From the NCBI GenBank assembly GCA_046346665.1, contig JAXMHQ010000003.1, positions 104,830 to 168,829 on the forward strand: a stretch of 64,000 nt of DNA, in the 5' to 3' direction. Position numbers and translations under genes: made by a program. This DNA is from JAXMHQ01 sp046346665 (GTDB lineage Bacteria; Verrucomicrobiota; Verrucomicrobiia; Limisphaerales; JAXMHQ01). Positions 38,285-46,896 of the stretch are shown in pieces (within the stretch, counting starts at the first letter, position 1; every line of letters begins with the position of its first letter). Below the pieces are notes generated by a model, which was given only the letters and a program-made list of their open reading frames with translations, made no database searches and was not told where the DNA came from.

Positions 38285-39388
38285 TCAGCGGTGCGAGCTG
38301 AAGAACAGGATGAGTCCCAGGAGGGCGAGGCTTCCCAGCGCGACGAACAGGATCTTGATCCAGCTCTTCGGATACCGGCCGGCCATGGCGCCGGTGTAGC
38401 CATTGACCACCACCTGGAAAGGCCGCGCGCCGTAGTGGTAGGTCAGCAGCCAGATAGGCACCAGGATGTGCTTGAACCTCTGGCCGGCGTAATGGCTCCG
38501 CACCTGGAGAAATCGATGCGTATCGCCCGGCACGCGCGAGGCGCAAAGCTGCTCCATCGCCTCGTCCATCCGCGCCCGCGCCTGCTGCGCCGCCGCCACC
38601 AGGTCGATCTGGTAGCGCTCCACCACCCAGCCCGCCAGGAACCCCGGCTGATACGGCGCCAGGTCGGTCGTGGTGGGAAATGGTTCAATCTTGCGGAGCA
38701 TTTCCGGCTGCACCCCGCGCGACGCGCTTACGAGTTCGTCGTCGAAGAAATGATCCACCGACCCGCTGCTCGGAACCCACCGCACCTTCTGCACCTGGCG
38801 AGTCTTGGTCTCGCCGTTCGAATCCCGGTAGGTCTCGGTCTCGTAATAATAATACCCGCTCTCCGCCGTCCAGTCCGCATGCACCTGCGCGTCAAACGTC
38901 CAGTAGGGAATGTAAAGCCCCTTCACCGTGTCGGTCAGCGCGCCGGACTTCAGCTTGTTCGGCGCAAACCAGCGGGTGCAATACCAGCGCCGGATGGAAT
39001 CCCGAACCTGCGTCTCGCTGATCTTCATCGGCAACAGGCTCTCGGGCCGAAACGCCTCCTTCACCTCCTCGTAGGCCACCAGGGCCGAGGAGCCGCAAAA
39101 ATCGCAGCGCTGGCCGATCCGTTCCGCGTCGAACACCGATATCGCCTGGCAACTCTGGCAGCGCACCGACGTCTTCGCCGCCTGCCAGCCCCTTTGATCG
39201 TCCGGAATCCCGCGCAACGCCGACGCCAGGTCGTGCTCCACGACTTTCTCCCCACCCGCCTCCAGTTCAATCTGCGTCGGCGACACCGTGCCGCAAAACG
39301 GGCAAATCAACGCGCTCCGGCCCGGATTCCACTGCGCCTCCGCCCCGCAGGCCGGGCACGAAAATTTCTTCTGAGCCAGGGCTTCCAA
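38285..39388 (-). CDS. TFIIB-type zinc-ribbon membrane-anchored protein
   Basis: 367 residues. The first zinc ribbon is FSCPACGAEAQ...LICPFCGTV; a second is VRCQSCQAIS...RCDFCGSSAL. A long conserved central region (GLYIPYWTFDAQVHADWTAESG, YQIDLVAAAQQARARMDEAM) is followed by one C-terminal helix (ILFVALGSLALLGLILFF). It is encoded seven bases after the SPFH-HTH gene on the same strand, and the pairing is recurrent in bacteria. The role is unknown. Confidence 0.8.
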   Translation of the reverse strand: MEALAQKKFSCPACGAEAQWNPGRSALICPFCGTVSPTQIELEAGGEKVVEHDLASALRGIPDDQRGWQAAKTSVRCQSCQAISVFDAERIGQRCDFCGSSALVAYEEVKEAFRPESLLPMKISETQVRDSIRRWYCTRWFAPNKLKSGALTDTVKGLYIPYWTFDAQVHADWTAESGYYYYETETYRDSNGETKTRQVQKVRWVPSSGSVDHFFDDELVSASRGVQPEMLRKIEPFPTTTDLAPYQPGFLAGWVVERYQIDLVAAAQQARARMDEAMEQLCASRVPGDTHRFLQVRSHYAGQRFKHILVPIWLLTYHYGARPFQVVVNGYTGAMAGRYPKSWIKILFVALGSLALLGLILFFSSHR

Positions 39389-39395
39389 GGAAACC

Positions 39396-40439
39396 TCAAG
39401 CTTTCAAGAACTCGTCCAGCGCCGCCCGGGTCACCCGCCAGGTCGAGCCGATCTTCTTGCCCTTCAATTCGCCCTTCTCGAGCGTCGCCAGCACATCGGC
39501 TTCCGAGACTCCCAGCGCTTTCGCCACTTCAGCCGTTCCCAGCAGCTCCGGCATCCCGGACTGCGGCGCCGCGCCCGCACCTCCGGCCGATCCCATCGCC
39601 GCCATCATCTGCTGGCCCATTGCCAGCCCGGCGCCAAGCTGCGCGGCCGAACTCGCCATCCCGCTGCCCTCGCCTTTCCCCATCGCCTCCGCCATCTGGT
39701 ATTTCACGTAGTCATTCAGATTTCCAATGGCCGACATGCTCGATCGTTTGTCGATCGCCTGCTCCACCTCCGGCGGCACGGACACGTTCTCCACGATGAA
39801 ACTCGGGATCTCTATCCCGTACTTCGAAGTCACCGCCGGGTTGATGAGCGGCAGCAGCGCCTCGCCCAAATCCTGGTAGCGCGACGCCACGTCCAGCACC
39901 GGCACCTTCGCCGACGCCAGCGCGTCGCTGAACACACTCACAATCCGCGACCGCATCGTGTCCGAGAATTCATCCAGCCGGAAATGATCGTCCGTCCCCG
40001 CCACCTCCTTCAGAAACAACTTCACGTCCGCCACCCGGAAATCAAACGTCCCGTAAGCCCGCGCCCGGACCACCCCCAGGTCCGGGTCGCGGAGCATCAC
40101 CGGGTTCGCGGTTCCCCACTTGTTGCCCGTGAACAGCCGTGTGTTGACGAAATACACGTCCGCCTTGAACGGCGATTCCAGGCCATACTTCCACCCCTTG
40201 AGCGTGGAAAGAATCGGAATGTTGTCCGTCGTCAGCGTCCATTTGCCCGGACCAAACGTGTCCCCGAACTGCCCCAGGTAAATGAACTGCGCCGCCTGCG
40301 ATTCACGGACAATCAATTGCGCCCCACGCTTGATCTCCTTGTCCATGTCCGGATACCGGAATGAAATCGTGTCGCGGGAATCGTCCTGCCATTGAATGAT
40401 CTCCAGGAATTGCGTCTTCAGATAATCCATCAAGCTCAT
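39396..40439 (-). CDS. SPFH-domain protein with C-terminal helix-turn-helix
   Basis: 347 residues. An SPFH/band-7-like core (~30-215: RESQAAQFIYLGQFGDTFGPGKWTL, VRARAYGTFDFRVADVKLFL, YGIEIPSFIVENVSVPPEVEQAI) is followed by a glycine/alanine/methionine-rich linker (~265-300) and an excisionase-like helix-turn-helix (LLGTAEVAKALGVSEADVLATLEKGELKGKKIGSTWRV). ATG at 40439 starts MSLMDYLKTQ, which is typical of this YdjI-like family. It likely forms oligomers and may recruit membrane or protein partners. The HTH probably serves assembly rather than transcription. Confidence 0.85.
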   Translation of the reverse strand: MSLMDYLKTQFLEIIQWQDDSRDTISFRYPDMDKEIKRGAQLIVRESQAAQFIYLGQFGDTFGPGKWTLTTDNIPILSTLKGWKYGLESPFKADVYFVNTRLFTGNKWGTANPVMLRDPDLGVVRARAYGTFDFRVADVKLFLKEVAGTDDHFRLDEFSDTMRSRIVSVFSDALASAKVPVLDVASRYQDLGEALLPLINPAVTSKYGIEIPSFIVENVSVPPEVEQAIDKRSSMSAIGNLNDYVKYQMAEAMGKGEGSGMASSAAQLGAGLAMGQQMMAAMGSAGGAGAAPQSGMPELLGTAEVAKALGVSEADVLATLEKGELKGKKIGSTWRVTRAALDEFLKA

Positions 40440-40517
40440 GGTGCGCCTTTCTTGGGCGCCATCATCCCCCCGCAACAGAAACCTGGAAAGTATAAATTGA
40501 AGCCGCAGTTGTAATCA

Positions 40518-40598
40518 GTTTGAGAGTTAAAGAGTTTGGGAGTTTAAGAGTTGCCTGGCGGCACTCCTAAACTCCCAAACTCTTAAACTCCTAAACTC
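40518..40598. repeat. Mirror-array hairpin of GAGTTT units
   Basis: GAGTTTGGGAGTTTAAGAGT-type sequence (40518-40551) faces its near-perfect complement (40563-40598), with one mismatch over the central 22 positions and a short centre. The right arm contains the stop codon of the small gene at 40597-40833, so the repeat forms the end of that reading frame. Confidence 0.8.
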
Positions 40599-40833
40599 AC
40601 AGGAGCTTTTCCGCGACGCGCCCCAGCACTTCATCCGACGGATAATTCGGATTGTTGACCAACTCGCGGGCTCGCGCCACCTGCTCCAGCCGAACCACGG
40701 GCAGTGCCTGAATTTTATGGAGAAGCTCCTGGGCTTGCGACACCGGCGCGGATTCCGTCGCCGTCTGCCGCCGAGCCTGCGTCGCCTGCACCCCGTTCAC
40801 TGGAATCCGATCAAAATTCGATTCAATTCTCAT
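40597..40833 (-). CDS. Small FlgM-like protein
   Basis: 78 residues beginning MRIESNFDRIPVNGVQ. The C-terminal half (VRLEQVARARELVNNPNYPSDEVLGRVAEKLL) follows the anti-sigma-28 FlgM pattern of a helix, an N-x-x-Y turn and a second helix ending in LL. No flagellar genes are nearby, and many short FlgM-like proteins occur without them. ATG at 40833 is chosen because the longer upstream frame is low-complexity. The stop overlaps a mirror-array repeat. Confidence 0.6.
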   Translation of the reverse strand: MRIESNFDRIPVNGVQATQARRQTATESAPVSQAQELLHKIQALPVVRLEQVARARELVNNPNYPSDEVLGRVAEKLL

Positions 40834-41039
40834 CCTGTTGCTCTGCTTTCTATTTAATCCACTTCGTTTCCTAAATCCACCCCCTTCATCGGCGAACCCC
40901 GCCCCGGCCTGAGTTCCTTCCGCAGCCGGAGAATGCGGAAGGCGTGTCCGTACCAGACCCGACATTTCGAAATTTTCTTAGAACGCGGATGAGGGAACGG
41001 CGGTGAAAAATTGAGTGGCTGCGCAGCCTTGTGCCCCGA

Positions 41040-41119
41040 ATTCGCGCACATTCGCGTTAATTCGCGTCAACGTCTTTCCTTTTGTGTCCGTGTTCATCCG
41101 TGTTCAGCCGTGGTTAAAA
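41040..41119. repeat. Half element of the ATTCGCGTCA/TCCGTGTTCATCCG family
   Basis: ATTCGCG-type units followed by TCCGTGTTCATCCGTG-type units reproduce the right half of the nested element at 23332-23577. A clear left half is missing. Confidence 0.6.
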
Positions 41120-41163
41120 ACTTTCCGTTCCCCGTGGTTCCGGCTAGGTTTTCGTCCGGGTTT

Positions 41164-41892
41164 ATGCCTGCAGCCACGTTGAATTGTCCGATGTGCGGCG
41201 CCGCCGCTTCGAGCGATGCTTCCCGGTGCGAGCATTGCGGCGCCCGGCTGGCAACAGTCTCCTGTCCCCAGTGTTTCGCGCTCCAGTTCCAGGGTGCGCG
41301 GTTCTGTTCGCAGTGCGGCGCCCGGCTGGAGCGGGAGGAATCCGACGACGCCAAAGGCCGTCGCTGCCCGCGATGCACCCAAGCCCTGCAACCGGTGATT
41401 CTCGGCAAAACACAACTGGACGAATGCCCGAAATGCGAGGGGCTCTGGCTCGACCGCGCTTCCCTGGACCAGATCTGCTCCGACCGCGAACAGCAATCCA
41501 TCGTGCTGGGCAATCCTCTCCTGGGCCCGCCGCCTTCCAGCGTCAACATCGAGGAACGGATCCGCTACCTGCCCTGCCCCGTCTGCCGCAACCTGATGAA
41601 CCGCGTCAATTTCGCCTCCTGCTCCCATGTGATCGTGGACGTCTGCAGAGCCCACGGGACCTGGTTCGACAAGGATGAACTGCGGCGCGTGGTGGAATTC
41701 ATCCGGGCCGGTGGACTCGACGCCGCCCGTGCCCGGGAGATCGAGGAATTAAAGGCGCGCCGCCGCGAACTCGATGCCGCCCGCGCCGCCGGTGGATCGA
41801 TGAATCCGCCCTGCGACGCGTGGAGCCGCAACGATGCCCACTTGGGCGCCAGCCTCGTCAGCGCCGCGCTTCGCGGGTTGTTCGGACTTTAG
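41164..41892 (+). CDS. Multi-zinc-ribbon protein (zf-TFIIB family)
   Basis: 242 residues. Successive zinc-binding knuckles are visible: CPMCGAAASSDASRCEHCGARL, CPQCFALQFQGARFCSQCGARL, CPRCTQALQ...ECPKCEGLWLDRASLDQI (the zf-TFIIB signature) and CPVCRNLMNRVNF...VCRAHGTWFDKDELRRVVEFI. A helical C-terminus rich in Ala/Arg/Glu follows. ATG at 41164 is chosen; the longer upstream frame runs through repeat DNA. The function is unknown; the zinc-ribbon content echoes the gene at 38.3 kb. Confidence 0.82.
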   Translation: MPAATLNCPMCGAAASSDASRCEHCGARLATVSCPQCFALQFQGARFCSQCGARLEREESDDAKGRRCPRCTQALQPVILGKTQLDECPKCEGLWLDRASLDQICSDREQQSIVLGNPLLGPPPSSVNIEERIRYLPCPVCRNLMNRVNFASCSHVIVDVCRAHGTWFDKDELRRVVEFIRAGGLDAARAREIEELKARRRELDAARAAGGSMNPPCDAWSRNDAHLGASLVSAALRGLFGL

Positions 41893-41895
41893 AGA

Positions 41896-41959
41896 ATGGA
41901 GTATTGGAGTGCTGGAGTGGCGGAGTGATGACCCATTACTCCATTACTCCATTACTCCA
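41896..41959. repeat. Mirror-array hairpin of TGGAGT units
   Basis: TGGAGTATTGGAGTGCTGGA on the left faces CATTACTCCATTACTCCA on the right with almost no centre. It sits at the convergent ends of the zinc-ribbon and ABC-F genes and overlaps the last ABC-F codons. Confidence 0.75.
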
Positions 41960-43907
41960 ACCCCGCTAGCACCGTCGCCGCCTTTTCCCATTCCGGCGTC
42001 AGCGACGCCAGGCTGTCCCGCAGCCCGGCGAGTTCCCGGTTCAATTCCGACGGCCGGCCCGGCTGCTGGTAGGTTTCCGGTTTCTCCAGCTCCGAGATCA
42101 ACTCCGCCTGCCGCTGTTCCAGCTCCGAGATTTCCCGCTCAAGCCGGTCCACTATTTCTTGTTGGGCACGGCGCTGCCGCGACCTGGCCTGGCGCTGTTC
42201 GGCTTCGATCCGCTTCTGTTCCCGCCGGGCGGATCCCGCCGTGAACGCCGGTTTCGCCGCCCATTCGGAGGAATTCGACGGCGCCGCTGCCCCCGCCGTC
42301 AGACCCACCCGCGCCGAGACCGCCCGCGTCTTGTCGAGGTAGTAATCGTAGCCGCCCGGGTAATGCGTCAGCTTCCCGGCGTTCACATGAACCACGTGGT
42401 TTGCCAGGGCACGGATGAAGTAAACATCGTGGCTGATGAACACCAGCGTCCCTTCGAACTGGTCCAGCGCGTACAGCAGCGCGTCAATGCTGGACAAATC
42501 CAGGTGCGTCGTGGGCTCGTCCATCAACAGCAGGTTGGGCGGATCCAGCAGCAGCTTCACCAGCGCCAGCCGGCTCTTTTCACCGCCGCTCAACACGCTC
42601 ACCCGCTTGAACACATCGTCGCCCGTGAACAGAAATCCCCCCAGCACCGTCCGCACATATTGCTCCGTCACCCGCTGCGGCGTGTCCAGGGCCTCCTCCA
42701 AAACCGTCCGGCCCTCCTGCAGCATGTCCACCCGGTACTGCGAGTAATACCCCGCCTTGACGTTGTAACCGAGCTCCCGCGACCCCGCCTGGGCCGTCAG
42801 CACCCCGGCCAGCAATTTCAAGAGGGTCGATTTCCCCGCGCCGTTCGGTCCGACCAGCACGATGCGCTGCCCGCGTTCCGCCTGGAAATCCATGCCCCGA
42901 TACACCACGTTCGCGCCGTAAGCCTGGTGAATGCCCGACAGCGTCACCACCTTCAACCCGCTCCGCTGCGGTTGCGGGAAGGAAAATCCCACCTTCCGAT
43001 CGTCGCCGGACGGCGCCTCGATCTTTTCCATCCGGTCGATCTGCTTGAGCTTGCTCTGCGCCTGCGCGGCCTTGGTGTTCTTGGCGCGAAACCGGTTTAC
43101 AAATTCCATCAACTGCGCAATCTCGCGCTGCTGGTTCTTGTAAGCCGCCAGCAACTGCTCCTCGTGCGCCTGCCGCTGCTCCAGGTAGGACTCGTAGTTG
43201 CCCCGATACCGGATGAGCTTCGATTGACGGATCTCCACAATGCTGCCCACCAGCCGGTCCAGGAACTCGCGATCGTGGGAAATCACCAGGATCGAGCCGG
43301 GATACGATTGCAGGTAATCCTGGAACCAGAGCAATGCCTCGAGATCGAGGTGGTTCGTGGGCTCGTCCAGCAGCAACAGGTCCGGTTGCAAGGTCAGCAG
43401 CCGCGCCAAATGCGCCCGCATCACCCAGCCCCCGCTCATCTCCGCAGCGCGCCGGTCGAAATCCGATTGACGGAATCCCAGCCCCGCCAAAATGTGCATC
43501 GCCTTCGCCTCCACCCGGTAGCCGTCCAACTCGTTGAACCGGTCGTGCACATCGTCGTGGATCTCCTCCGAATGCGCCGCCTCCGCCGGATGATCCGCCT
43601 CCCACGCCTTCAACACCCGCCGGAGCTTTACGAAATCCGGCGTGATCGCCGTCGCCAATTCCAGCACCGTTTCGTCCCCGGCCGGCGCGCTTTCCTGCGG
43701 CAAATGACCCACCGTCACACCCCGTTCCTGCGTCACCAGCCCGGCATCGGGCGATTCCTCGCCGAGGATGAAGGAGAACAGTGTGGATTTGCCCGCGCCG
43801 TTTGGCCCGACCAGCCCGATCCGGTCGCCCCGGTTCACCTGCAATCCGGCGTCGGAAAACAGCACGCGGCCGCCATAGGCCTTTTCAATGCCGGAAAGAG
43901 TCAACAT
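41952..43907 (-). CDS. ABC-F family ATPase (Uup/YheS-like)
   Basis: 651 residues with two ABC cassettes and no membrane segments. Cassette 1 has GPNGAGKSTLFSF, signature AEMSGGWVMR and DLLLLDEPTNHLDLEALLW. The linker (YRGNYESYLEQRQAHEEQLL through RFRAKNTKAAQAQSKLKQ) is the P-site tRNA-interaction motif. Cassette 2 has GPNGAGKSTLLKLLAG, VLSGGEKSRLALV and LLLMDEPTTHLDL. The C-terminal ~100 residues form a charged coiled coil. ABC-F proteins act on the ribosome to relieve stalled or antibiotic-blocked translation. The final codons run into a mirror-array repeat. Confidence 0.93.
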   Translation of the reverse strand: MLTLSGIEKAYGGRVLFSDAGLQVNRGDRIGLVGPNGAGKSTLFSFILGEESPDAGLVTQERGVTVGHLPQESAPAGDETVLELATAITPDFVKLRRVLKAWEADHPAEAAHSEEIHDDVHDRFNELDGYRVEAKAMHILAGLGFRQSDFDRRAAEMSGGWVMRAHLARLLTLQPDLLLLDEPTNHLDLEALLWFQDYLQSYPGSILVISHDREFLDRLVGSIVEIRQSKLIRYRGNYESYLEQRQAHEEQLLAAYKNQQREIAQLMEFVNRFRAKNTKAAQAQSKLKQIDRMEKIEAPSGDDRKVGFSFPQPQRSGLKVVTLSGIHQAYGANVVYRGMDFQAERGQRIVLVGPNGAGKSTLLKLLAGVLTAQAGSRELGYNVKAGYYSQYRVDMLQEGRTVLEEALDTPQRVTEQYVRTVLGGFLFTGDDVFKRVSVLSGGEKSRLALVKLLLDPPNLLLMDEPTTHLDLSSIDALLYALDQFEGTLVFISHDVYFIRALANHVVHVNAGKLTHYPGGYDYYLDKTRAVSARVGLTAGAAAPSNSSEWAAKPAFTAGSARREQKRIEAEQRQARSRQRRAQQEIVDRLEREISELEQRQAELISELEKPETYQQPGRPSELNRELAGLRDSLASLTPEWEKAATVLAGLE

Positions 43908-43933
43908 GCCGCCAGCGCCTCCTCGGACCAGCG

Positions 43934-44656
43934 CTACTTCAACGCCGCGTAAACACGATGCACATCATCGTGGTCGTCCAGCGCATTCAGAAAATCCACC
44001 ACTTCCTTGCGGGCCGTTTCACTCAGATCCGGAAACGACTTCGCCAGGTAACGCATCTCGGCCGCGATCACGTTCCAGCCCGCCGCTTTCAATGCCTTGG
44101 AAACCGCGTCCAACTCCCGGATCTCGGTCAGAAATCTCGCGCCCTTCTGCCCGGCGGGAACTTCATCCGCCTCCAATGCCTCGATCTCCTGCGCGCCCGC
44201 CTCGATCGCGTCGCCCTCCGCGTCGCGGTTCGCGTCCGGATGCGTGGCTTCCACCACGCCCATGTGATTGAAGAAAAAGGCGACGCTGCCCGGCTGCCCG
44301 AGCGATCCCGCCTTGAAAAGATTTCGAATCTCCGGCGCGGTGCGATTCCGGTTGTCCGTCAGGCATTCCACCACCAGCGGCACCTTGTGCGGGGCAAATC
44401 CCTCGTAGGTCACCAGTTCGTAAACGATTTTGTCGTCCGTCTGGCCGGACCCCTTCTTGATCGCGCGCTCGATGGTGTCGCGGTAAACCGACGCTTTCTT
44501 GGCCTTTTCAACCGCCGCGGCGAGGCGCGGGTTCAAATCCGGATCCGCGCCGCCGAGCTTGGCGGCAACCATGATTTCGCGCACCAACTTGACCACCATC
44601 TGGCCCTTCTTCTGCGCGTTGGCCTCGCGGCCGGCTTGTTTCCATTGTGCACCCAT
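43934..44656 (-). CDS. YebC/PmpR-family regulatory or translation factor
   Basis: 240 residues. It begins MGAQWKQAGREANAQKKGQM, a variant of the usual MAGHSKWANIKHRK, followed by VREIMVAAKLGGADPDLNPRLAAAVEKAK, RDTIERAIKKGSG and YEGFAPHKVPLVVECLTDNRNRT. The C-terminus FLNALDDHDDVHRVYAAL matches the family ending. Known members are transcriptional regulators (PmpR) or assist translation of proline-rich sequences (YebC2). This is interesting here because a very proline-rich protein is encoded at 48.5 kb. The gene lies 26 bases upstream of the ABC-F gene on the same strand (its stop precedes the ABC-F start), so the two translation-linked genes may be cotranscribed. Confidence 0.93.
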   Translation of the reverse strand: MGAQWKQAGREANAQKKGQMVVKLVREIMVAAKLGGADPDLNPRLAAAVEKAKKASVYRDTIERAIKKGSGQTDDKIVYELVTYEGFAPHKVPLVVECLTDNRNRTAPEIRNLFKAGSLGQPGSVAFFFNHMGVVEATHPDANRDAEGDAIEAGAQEIEALEADEVPAGQKGARFLTEIRELDAVSKALKAAGWNVIAAEMRYLAKSFPDLSETARKEVVDFLNALDDHDDVHRVYAALK

Positions 44657-44785
44657 CGTGGCACCAGCATGTACAAAGAACGGCCCCGTTTCAAAGCGAA
44701 TAATCCGCTCGGTCGGACCGGACCAAATCAATGGGGTGGAATGAGTTTCTGCAAAATATGGCTGAAATTTAAGTCTTAACCACGC

Positions 44786-44877
44786 TTTTGAGGCCCGAAT
44801 TTTGCGCGTAAGGAAAATGTAACTTGAGAACTGAGCGCCGCACGCAAGCGCTTAAATCGATTTTCAGGGCCTCAAAA
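44786..44877. repeat. Inverted repeat TTTTGAGGCCC/GGGCCTCAAAA
   Basis: Eleven-base perfect arms at 44786-44796 and 44867-44877 with a 70-base centre. A local GGGCC(GCAA)GGCCC hairpin follows directly. Confidence 0.5.
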
Positions 44878-45040
44878 TGGGCCGCAAGGCCCAGATCAGG
44901 CGCAAAATGTGGCGAATCTGCAACAAAAGAAAGAGCTTAACACGGTCCGACCGCATTGAATGGGACCGCGCTGAATCAGCCGAATGGCTCTTGCGTGTGT
45001 GGCTTAGCCGTCTCTATGCAGTTCAAAAGAACTCAAACTC

Positions 45041-45164
45041 ACGCAGAGACGCAGAGGACGTTGAGGGCCGCAGAGAAACGGATCAGGCAAATCGCTCACC
45101 AATCGGTGACCCGGAAAAAGGCGCCAGTTCTCTGCGCATCTCTGCGCCCTCTGCGCCTCTGCGT
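45041..45164. repeat. Mirror-array repeat of CGCAGAG units
   Basis: ACGCAGAGACGCAGAGG (45041-45057) matches the reverse complement of CCTCTGCGCCTCTGCGT (45148-45164) at 16 of 17 positions, with further GCAGAG/CTCTGCGC units inside. A shorter relative lies at 51766-51803. Confidence 0.75.
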
Positions 45165-45199
45165 TTTTCCCAAAAGAATTTCAACTGAATTGTTCCGGC

Positions 45200-46006
45200 T
45201 TAGGAGTGGCTTGCTGTGTGGAGAATCAACTCGAAGATCGCCAACCCGGCGGCGATGCGGTACCAGCCGAACAGGTTGAAGGTGTGCGACTGCACGTAGC
45301 GCAGCAGCCATTTCACGGCGATGAAGGAGACCACGGCGGAGACAATAAAACCGAGCGCCAGCATCGGCCAGTTCTCGGCCGGCGCGCCTGCAACAGGGTG
45401 ATGCAGCGCCTTGACCATCTCCAGTCCGCCCGCCGCCAGCATCGTGGGAATACCGACCAAAAAACAAAATTCCGTCGCCGCGGGCCGGGCCAGGCCCAGC
45501 AACAGGCAGCAGATGATCGTGGTTCCTGATCGCGAGGATCCGGGGAAAACCGCGGCGACCAACTGGGCAAATCCCACCAGGACCGCCATTGTCCAGGTGA
45601 CTTCGTTCCGAAGCTGTTTGCCTTTCAGGTGTTGTTCCACCAGAAGGAACGCAACGCCGCCGGCCACCAGCGCAACGGCGATGGGCAAAAGCCGTTCCTC
45701 CAGTTTCCAGCCGAATTTCTTGAGCAGCACTCCGCCGATGCCCGTGATGACGAAAGCCGCGATGACCTTGGCCAGGTAATCCTTCGTCGCGGGATCCGTC
45801 CATCGGAACAGGAACTGGTGAAATCGTTTGTGAAACAGGGGAATCACGGCGAGAACCGCGCCGGACTGGATGACGACATTGAACAATTCGCTCTGGTGCG
45901 GCAGCCAGTGCTCGGCGATGAGCAGGTGGCCGGTGGAAGACACCGGCAGAAACTCGGTGATCCCCTCGATGATTCCGAGCAGGACGATGGCGAACCAGTC
46001 TGGCAT
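45200..46006 (-). CDS. uppP: Undecaprenyl-diphosphatase (BacA/UppP family)
   Basis: 268 residues, polytopic. Both family motifs are present: EGITEFLPVSSTGHLLI near the N-terminus and PGSSRSGTTIICCLLLG near residue 155. It dephosphorylates undecaprenyl pyrophosphate, recycling the lipid carrier used for peptidoglycan and O-antigen; the O-antigen-ligase-like protein at 11.2 kb depends on the same carrier. Overexpression of this family gives bacitracin tolerance in other bacteria. Confidence 0.95.
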   Translation of the reverse strand: MPDWFAIVLLGIIEGITEFLPVSSTGHLLIAEHWLPHQSELFNVVIQSGAVLAVIPLFHKRFHQFLFRWTDPATKDYLAKVIAAFVITGIGGVLLKKFGWKLEERLLPIAVALVAGGVAFLLVEQHLKGKQLRNEVTWTMAVLVGFAQLVAAVFPGSSRSGTTIICCLLLGLARPAATEFCFLVGIPTMLAAGGLEMVKALHHPVAGAPAENWPMLALGFIVSAVVSFIAVKWLLRYVQSHTFNLFGWYRIAAGLAIFELILHTASHS

Positions 46007-46057
46007 GGCCGAGGGTTAAACGCGAAAAACAGGCGGAACACAAGCAGGAAAACAGCC

Positions 46058-46165
46058 GGATGGATGGATTATTGGATTTCTGGATGGTGGGATGAATCCG
46101 CGGAGGCCCTCTCCGCGTGAGGGCACCAATCCAATAATCCATTGATCCACAAATCCAACAATCCC
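46058..46165. repeat. Mirror-array repeat of TGGATT units
   Basis: TGGATGGATTATTGGATTTC on the left faces AATCCAATAATCCATTGATC on the right, with a GCGGAGGCCCTCTCCGC hairpin in the centre. This again places one palindrome inside another. Confidence 0.75.
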
Positions 46166-46168
46166 CCC

Positions 46169-46579
46169 TTACTTCCCCTTCTTGCCGAGCAACCCCGAGA
46201 ACGCGCCCTTGGAATCTTCGTCGCGCTGCCGGACCTTGAGCTGGCCGAGGATGGAATGCCAGCCGATGTAGATCTTATGCCACTGGTTTTCCACGTTCCG
46301 GAGCGCGCCTTCGTTCATCTCGCTGAGGTAACGCAGCGACGGCGCATTGCCGATGAGCGTGTGCACTTCCTCCTTGGTGGGGGAGCTGACCTCGACCGAT
46401 GCGAGGATCAATTCGAGTTCCTGGACCAGGACGCTCTTGGTTTCGAGGAACTGGTTCTCGTCGTCCACGCCGAATTTCTTTCCGCGGGCGGTGTTGACGA
46501 ACTGGTTGAACTGTTTCCAGCATTCCAGATAGTTCTCCATCTGCGCGATCAGCTGTTCCAGTTTCTTGGTGGTGCTCAT
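46169..46579 (-). CDS. Conserved helical hypothetical protein
   Basis: 136 residues, not recognised. It is mostly alpha-helical (TKKLEQLIAQMENYLECWKQFNQF, ETKSVLVQELELILASVEV, NVENQWHKIYIGWHSILGQL) with a basic glycine-containing tail (GAFSGLLGKKGK). It lies nine bases downstream of the next small gene on the same strand, behind a DUF4388 response regulator, so the three probably form one operon. It could be an adaptor of that regulator. Confidence 0.7.
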   Translation of the reverse strand: MSTTKKLEQLIAQMENYLECWKQFNQFVNTARGKKFGVDDENQFLETKSVLVQELELILASVEVSSPTKEEVHTLIGNAPSLRYLSEMNEGALRNVENQWHKIYIGWHSILGQLKVRQRDEDSKGAFSGLLGKKGK

Positions 46580-46587
46580 AACCTGGA

Positions 46588-46896
46588 TTAATTGGAGGCC
46601 GTGCCCGGGGATTGCGTTTTAGGTGTCAGGAAAATAATGGCGCCGCCGCGCAGTTCGCGCGCGGTGATGCGCAGGCTGGCAAAATGGAGGTTGAACTCGG
46701 ACAGCGGGAGGTGCGCCTCGCGCGCATCCCGGAAGAGCCGCAGCACCTCGGTCGAAATCTCGCGCAACAACGCCGGCGGATAGGTCGAGGACACCGTGGT
46801 CATCACCACCTTGCCGTTCCGGTCCACGGTCAGGCTGCCGCTCGGCAGCCGCTGCACGCCGGCGCCGGTCTTGGAAAAAAATTTCAGGAATCCCAT
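46588..46896 (-). CDS. Small hypothetical protein, possibly roadblock-like
   Basis: 102 residues beginning MGFLKFFSKTGAGVQRLPSG. The order strand (SLTVDRNGKVVMTTV), long helix (PALLREISTEVLRLFRDAREAHLPL), strands (FNLHFASLRITARELRGGAIIFLTP) is compatible with a roadblock/LC7 fold, but the similarity is weak. Its start overlaps the end of the response regulator by 13 bases, indicating translational coupling. Confidence 0.6.
   Translation of the reverse strand: MGFLKFFSKTGAGVQRLPSGSLTVDRNGKVVMTTVSSTYPPALLREISTEVLRLFRDAREAHLPLSEFNLHFASLRITARELRGGAIIFLTPKTQSPGTASN

Larger units (their letters stand above)
44657..45199. other. Intergenic region with two inverted repeats
   Basis: No gene is supported. 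A perfect 11-base inverted repeat (TTTTGAGGCCC/GGGCCTCAAAA, 44786-44877) is followed by a mirror-array repeat of GCAGAG units (45041-45164). Open frames here are repeat by-products. Confidence 0.6.
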
